A stretch of 64,000 nt of DNA from NCBI GenBank assembly GCA_038496675.1, contig CM076651.1, positions 16,070,762 to 16,134,761 on the forward strand, read 5' to 3'. The translations under genes and the position numbers were made by a program. Below, piece after piece: positions 60,844-64,000 of the stretch. The stretch comes from Rachycentron canadum. Lineage: Eukaryota; Chordata; Actinopteri; Carangiformes; Rachycentridae. The notes beneath the pieces are model-generated. The model saw only the letters and a program-made list of their open reading frames with translations, did no database searches and was not told where the DNA came from. Position 1 is the stretch's first letter; each line of letters opens with the position of its first letter.

Positions 60844-63570
60844 TACCAGCCACGAGTAGTGTTTTTAGCAAACTGCTTGCTTGGCAGCATGACGTTTTTA
60901 GAATAAATGTAGCCAGTGTTTGTGTTGTTCTGCTTTGATTGTCTATGCTTATTCATTAACAACTGCTACATTCAACACTTATTGCATTACACATAATGAT
61001 TTGATTGAAAGTAAACATTCATGAGGATTTTTACCTCCTGTCTAATTAACATGATGCATTGAAAATATCCACCAGTCCTTATAATACAGTGTTAAAATCC
61101 ATATGTAAACATAAATATTACCAGTCCAATTCTTATCATCAGAAATCCTTCCCCGTGACCTATGGTCACTCTATTTACACAAGGGGAGGAGATTATCAAA
61201 CATAAACCATATATCATGATGTACCACCATCCTAAATAATAATACCAGTCACATACCATAAAGTTCACAACTTTTCTGTGCATTTATGTAACCGTGGTGG
61301 GTTCACTTTGAAGTTGTTTTTCCTCCTGTGAGGAGCACCAACAAAAACCTAAGTCTTTGTTATTTTTAAACACCGGCACATATGAAGTCACATTTAAATT
61401 TGAATTACACAGTTAGGCCCGAGCACTCCCTTTCCTCCTCCTTCAGATCAAAAGGAAAGCCAATAAAAATGCTTTGCTTGCAGGCATCAGCTTTGATGTT
61501 GCTCCTCTGCATTCTCATTTGAGCCGAGGGGCATAAAGTCAGGAGTGGACAGCACCTTTACCGACATCAAATTGTTTTGTGTTATCTCAACCCCAGAGAT
61601 ACTGATTGGTGTTAGGTGCTGCATTTGAAGGAACAAAAATATTTCTCACATTTTCTTCATGCCTCAAAATGATTGTTTCTTTTATTCTGGCACAGAGCAG
61701 TCTAGATATTCTCCCACAAATTGCAAACCTAGAAATATGTCATTTTAATATGGTTCTTTTTATCTCACGAATGAAAGACGGTGTAAGAAGAACAGCAATC
61801 AACTAAGCCCATAGGAGCCTTTGTTTATTCAGCGTTGTTAAAGGCAGCGACAGTGCAGAGTTCCCAGCGATTGTGAGAACCATGTAATTACATTGCTTTG
61901 AAATTTGTGGAACTGTAACTTGCCATCAAGTGTGGTTTTCAGGCGATTTTGCATTGTCTTTTTCAATAAAAACGAGGCTATATCATTAAAGAGCTTTTCT
62001 CTCCAACCTGTCTCGAACACTTACACACCGCCAATGAAAGGAAAAAATTTCATCATCATGGCTTTTAATGTTCCACTTGTAAATGAATCAGTACTGTGAA
62101 CTTAAGTTAACTCGTCTCTTTTCAGCACCTGTGAAACAAGTATATTTATGAGTCATTACCAGCTATTCATCCTTTTCAGGAAGATGATGAGACACTGAGC
62201 AATCTGAAAAGAATGTATGGAAACTACTCTGAGCTTTGCCTTCGGCTTGTGTAGGATTTCTCTGGTACATTATTGTAGGTTATTCAAAATTGCACACATT
62301 TCACTGTAAGTATCTCACTTTCTAAGCAATGAATTAAATTCTGCTGTGACAGTTTGCTTAGACACTGCTTGACCTTTACCAATTTTTATTTTGACACAGT
62401 CGTGAACGAAAATAGTTAGTGTATAAAAAAGTCATGCCAGAAAGTTTTGTCTTTATTTCTCAGCACAAATTAAAATAATATGAAAGTGCTCCTATGAGTG
62501 TGAGCTATCTTCTCCCATTATTTAGCAACCTACCTAATGAAAGGTGCAGTTCTTGGTTTTGTTTGTTAATTTTTTACTTGATTTATCTTACCTGCAGGTA
62601 ATTTACCATAAGTCCATTAATAGGGACTGTGGACCTGCCTGTAAAGTCAATATTTGATTGCAGCCTGTGAACCTAGTCCGTGCTCTACCTCACTAAGTGG
62701 TTAAAGACCACACATATCACAGCAGCCGTATGCGTCAGGAAGGCTTCAAGAGCCTCTGATAATTGTAGCATGACTGATGAAGTGAGCTGCCAGTAGCCAA
62801 CGCAGGCGCTTGTTTGCTATGAGAATCGAAACCTGGGTTGATAAGGTCACACAAGAGAACATGTCATTATTTCAACATGGAGCAGCCTCATATGTGCTTT
62901 CTCAACAGTGAGGTCCAAAACATGTCGCATCTTTTTTTGAACCGCATGTATTTTTAAACCTGTTTTATTAAAAATAAATAAATAAAATGTTTTATTCTAC
63001 AACACTTCTCCACTTTCCAGATTGTAACTCCTGTCAAAGGACAGCACTGACTGAATGTGGGGAAATTCCTAAATTATTTGCTTTATTATCTTACTGATAT
63101 TTTTTAACAACCTGTGATAAGCCAATGAAGCATCCCCCTCAACCTGTGACCAGGAATTAATAAGGACCACTTGACTAAAAACACATACAAAGACAGGGAC
63201 AGTTCTTTCACACTGCAGATTTTCACCACCAAGTTTGGCTAAAATATATTGTTATATATATTTATATTTGTAAATATGAAGGTATATATAACCATAATAA
63301 TCATTATTTGGATTTGATTTGGTAAATGTGGAAATTTTATTTCAAAGTTTCTTTCCCCTCCTTCTTGGGATATTAAATGATTTCCTGTGCAAATATAAAG
63401 CAGAATAAATAAAATACACACATTAAGAGCTAAATACACTCTGCTTACCTAGGTTTACCTCAGAGGAGCATCACTGCAAAATGATTGACTTTCAGTAAAG
63501 ATGGTGAAAAATTTTAGCTGTATTTTCTGCGTGTCATTTACATCTACAACTTGGATTTTAGTAGATGTAG

Positions 63571-63571
<1 letters not shown>
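60844..63571. other. Gene-poor interval to the right end
   Basis: 2.7 kb of AT-rich sequence. No exon, RNA gene or recognisable mobile element was seen. Confidence 0.6.

Positions 63572-63607
<36 letters not shown>
63572..63607. repeat. (TA)n microsatellite abutting a gap
   Basis: 18 TA units running into N. Confidence 0.97.
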
Positions 63608-63990
63608 NNNNNNNNNNNNNNNNNNNNNNNNNNNNNNNNNNNNNNNNNNNNNNNNNNNNNNNNNNNNNNNNNNNNNNNNNNNNNNNNNNNNNNNNNNNNN
63701 NNNNNNNNNNNNNNNNNNNNNNNNNNNNNNNNNNNNNNNNNNNNNNNNNNNNNNNNNNNNNNNNNNNNNNNNNNNNNNNNNNNNNNNNNNNNNNNNNNNN
63801 NNNNNNNNNNNNNNNNNNNNNNNNNNNNNNNNNNNNNNNNNNNNNNNNNNNNNNNNNNNNNNNNNNNNNNNNNNNNNNNNNNNNNNNNNNNNNNNNNNNN
63901 NNNNNNNNNNNNNNNNNNNNNNNNNNNNNNNNNNNNNNNNNNNNNNNNNNNNNNNNNNNNNNNNNNNNNNNNNNNNNNNNNNNNNNNNNN
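63608..63990. other. Assembly gap (383 N)
   Basis: An N run; only ten bases of AT-rich sequence follow it. Confidence 0.99.
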
Positions 63991-64000
63991 ATATAGATAT

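Overview
The window is nuclear genomic DNA from a ray-finned fish, probably a teleost. The evidence is a set of small vertebrate exons with consensus splice sites, long AT-rich introns, many CA/TG/AT microsatellites, a relic LINE reverse transcriptase, several interspersed repeats typical of teleosts, and the conserved pex14-dffa gene pair. Three protein-coding genes can be read. No rRNA, tRNA, CRISPR array or prokaryotic feature was found. Three runs of N mark assembly gaps, each beside a simple repeat.

Layout. (1) 1-35997, minus strand: the 5' part of pex14, a peroxisomal import docking protein. Seven coding exons give 195 codons, and the remaining 3' exons lie left of base 1. Intron 2 alone is 17.4 kb. 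The long introns hold fish repeats, three CTCF-like motifs and several non-repetitive blocks that look like conserved non-coding elements. (2) 35998-37541: a divergent promoter region between pex14 and dffa, containing a ZNF143-like motif. (3) 37542-41294, plus strand: complete dffa (ICAD/DFF45), six coding exons and 321 aa, with caspase-site candidates at both expected places. (4) 41335-41897: a short inverted-repeat (MITE-like) element, then intergenic DNA. (5) 44688-48185, minus strand: a masp2-like complement gene whose six exons encode signal peptide-CUB1-EGF-CUB2 and then reach a stop codon and a poly(A) signal. No CCP or serine-protease exon was found in the window. (6) 48186-64000: about 16 kb with no recognisable exon, holding LINE and other repeat relics and microsatellites.

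The head-to-head pex14/dffa pair matches the human arrangement at 1p36.22, and MASP2 lies in the same human region, so the block is ancient synteny. The three genes act in separate processes: peroxisome import, apoptotic DNase control and lectin-pathway complement. The most notable observation is the masp2-like gene. As read, it encodes a 300-residue, protease-less protein that could bind collectins but not cleave C4 or C2. It resembles the non-catalytic regulators MAp19 and MAp44 but is built as a stand-alone gene. All exon boundaries were placed by eye from splice consensus, reading-frame continuity and remembered family similarity. No alignment or search was run.
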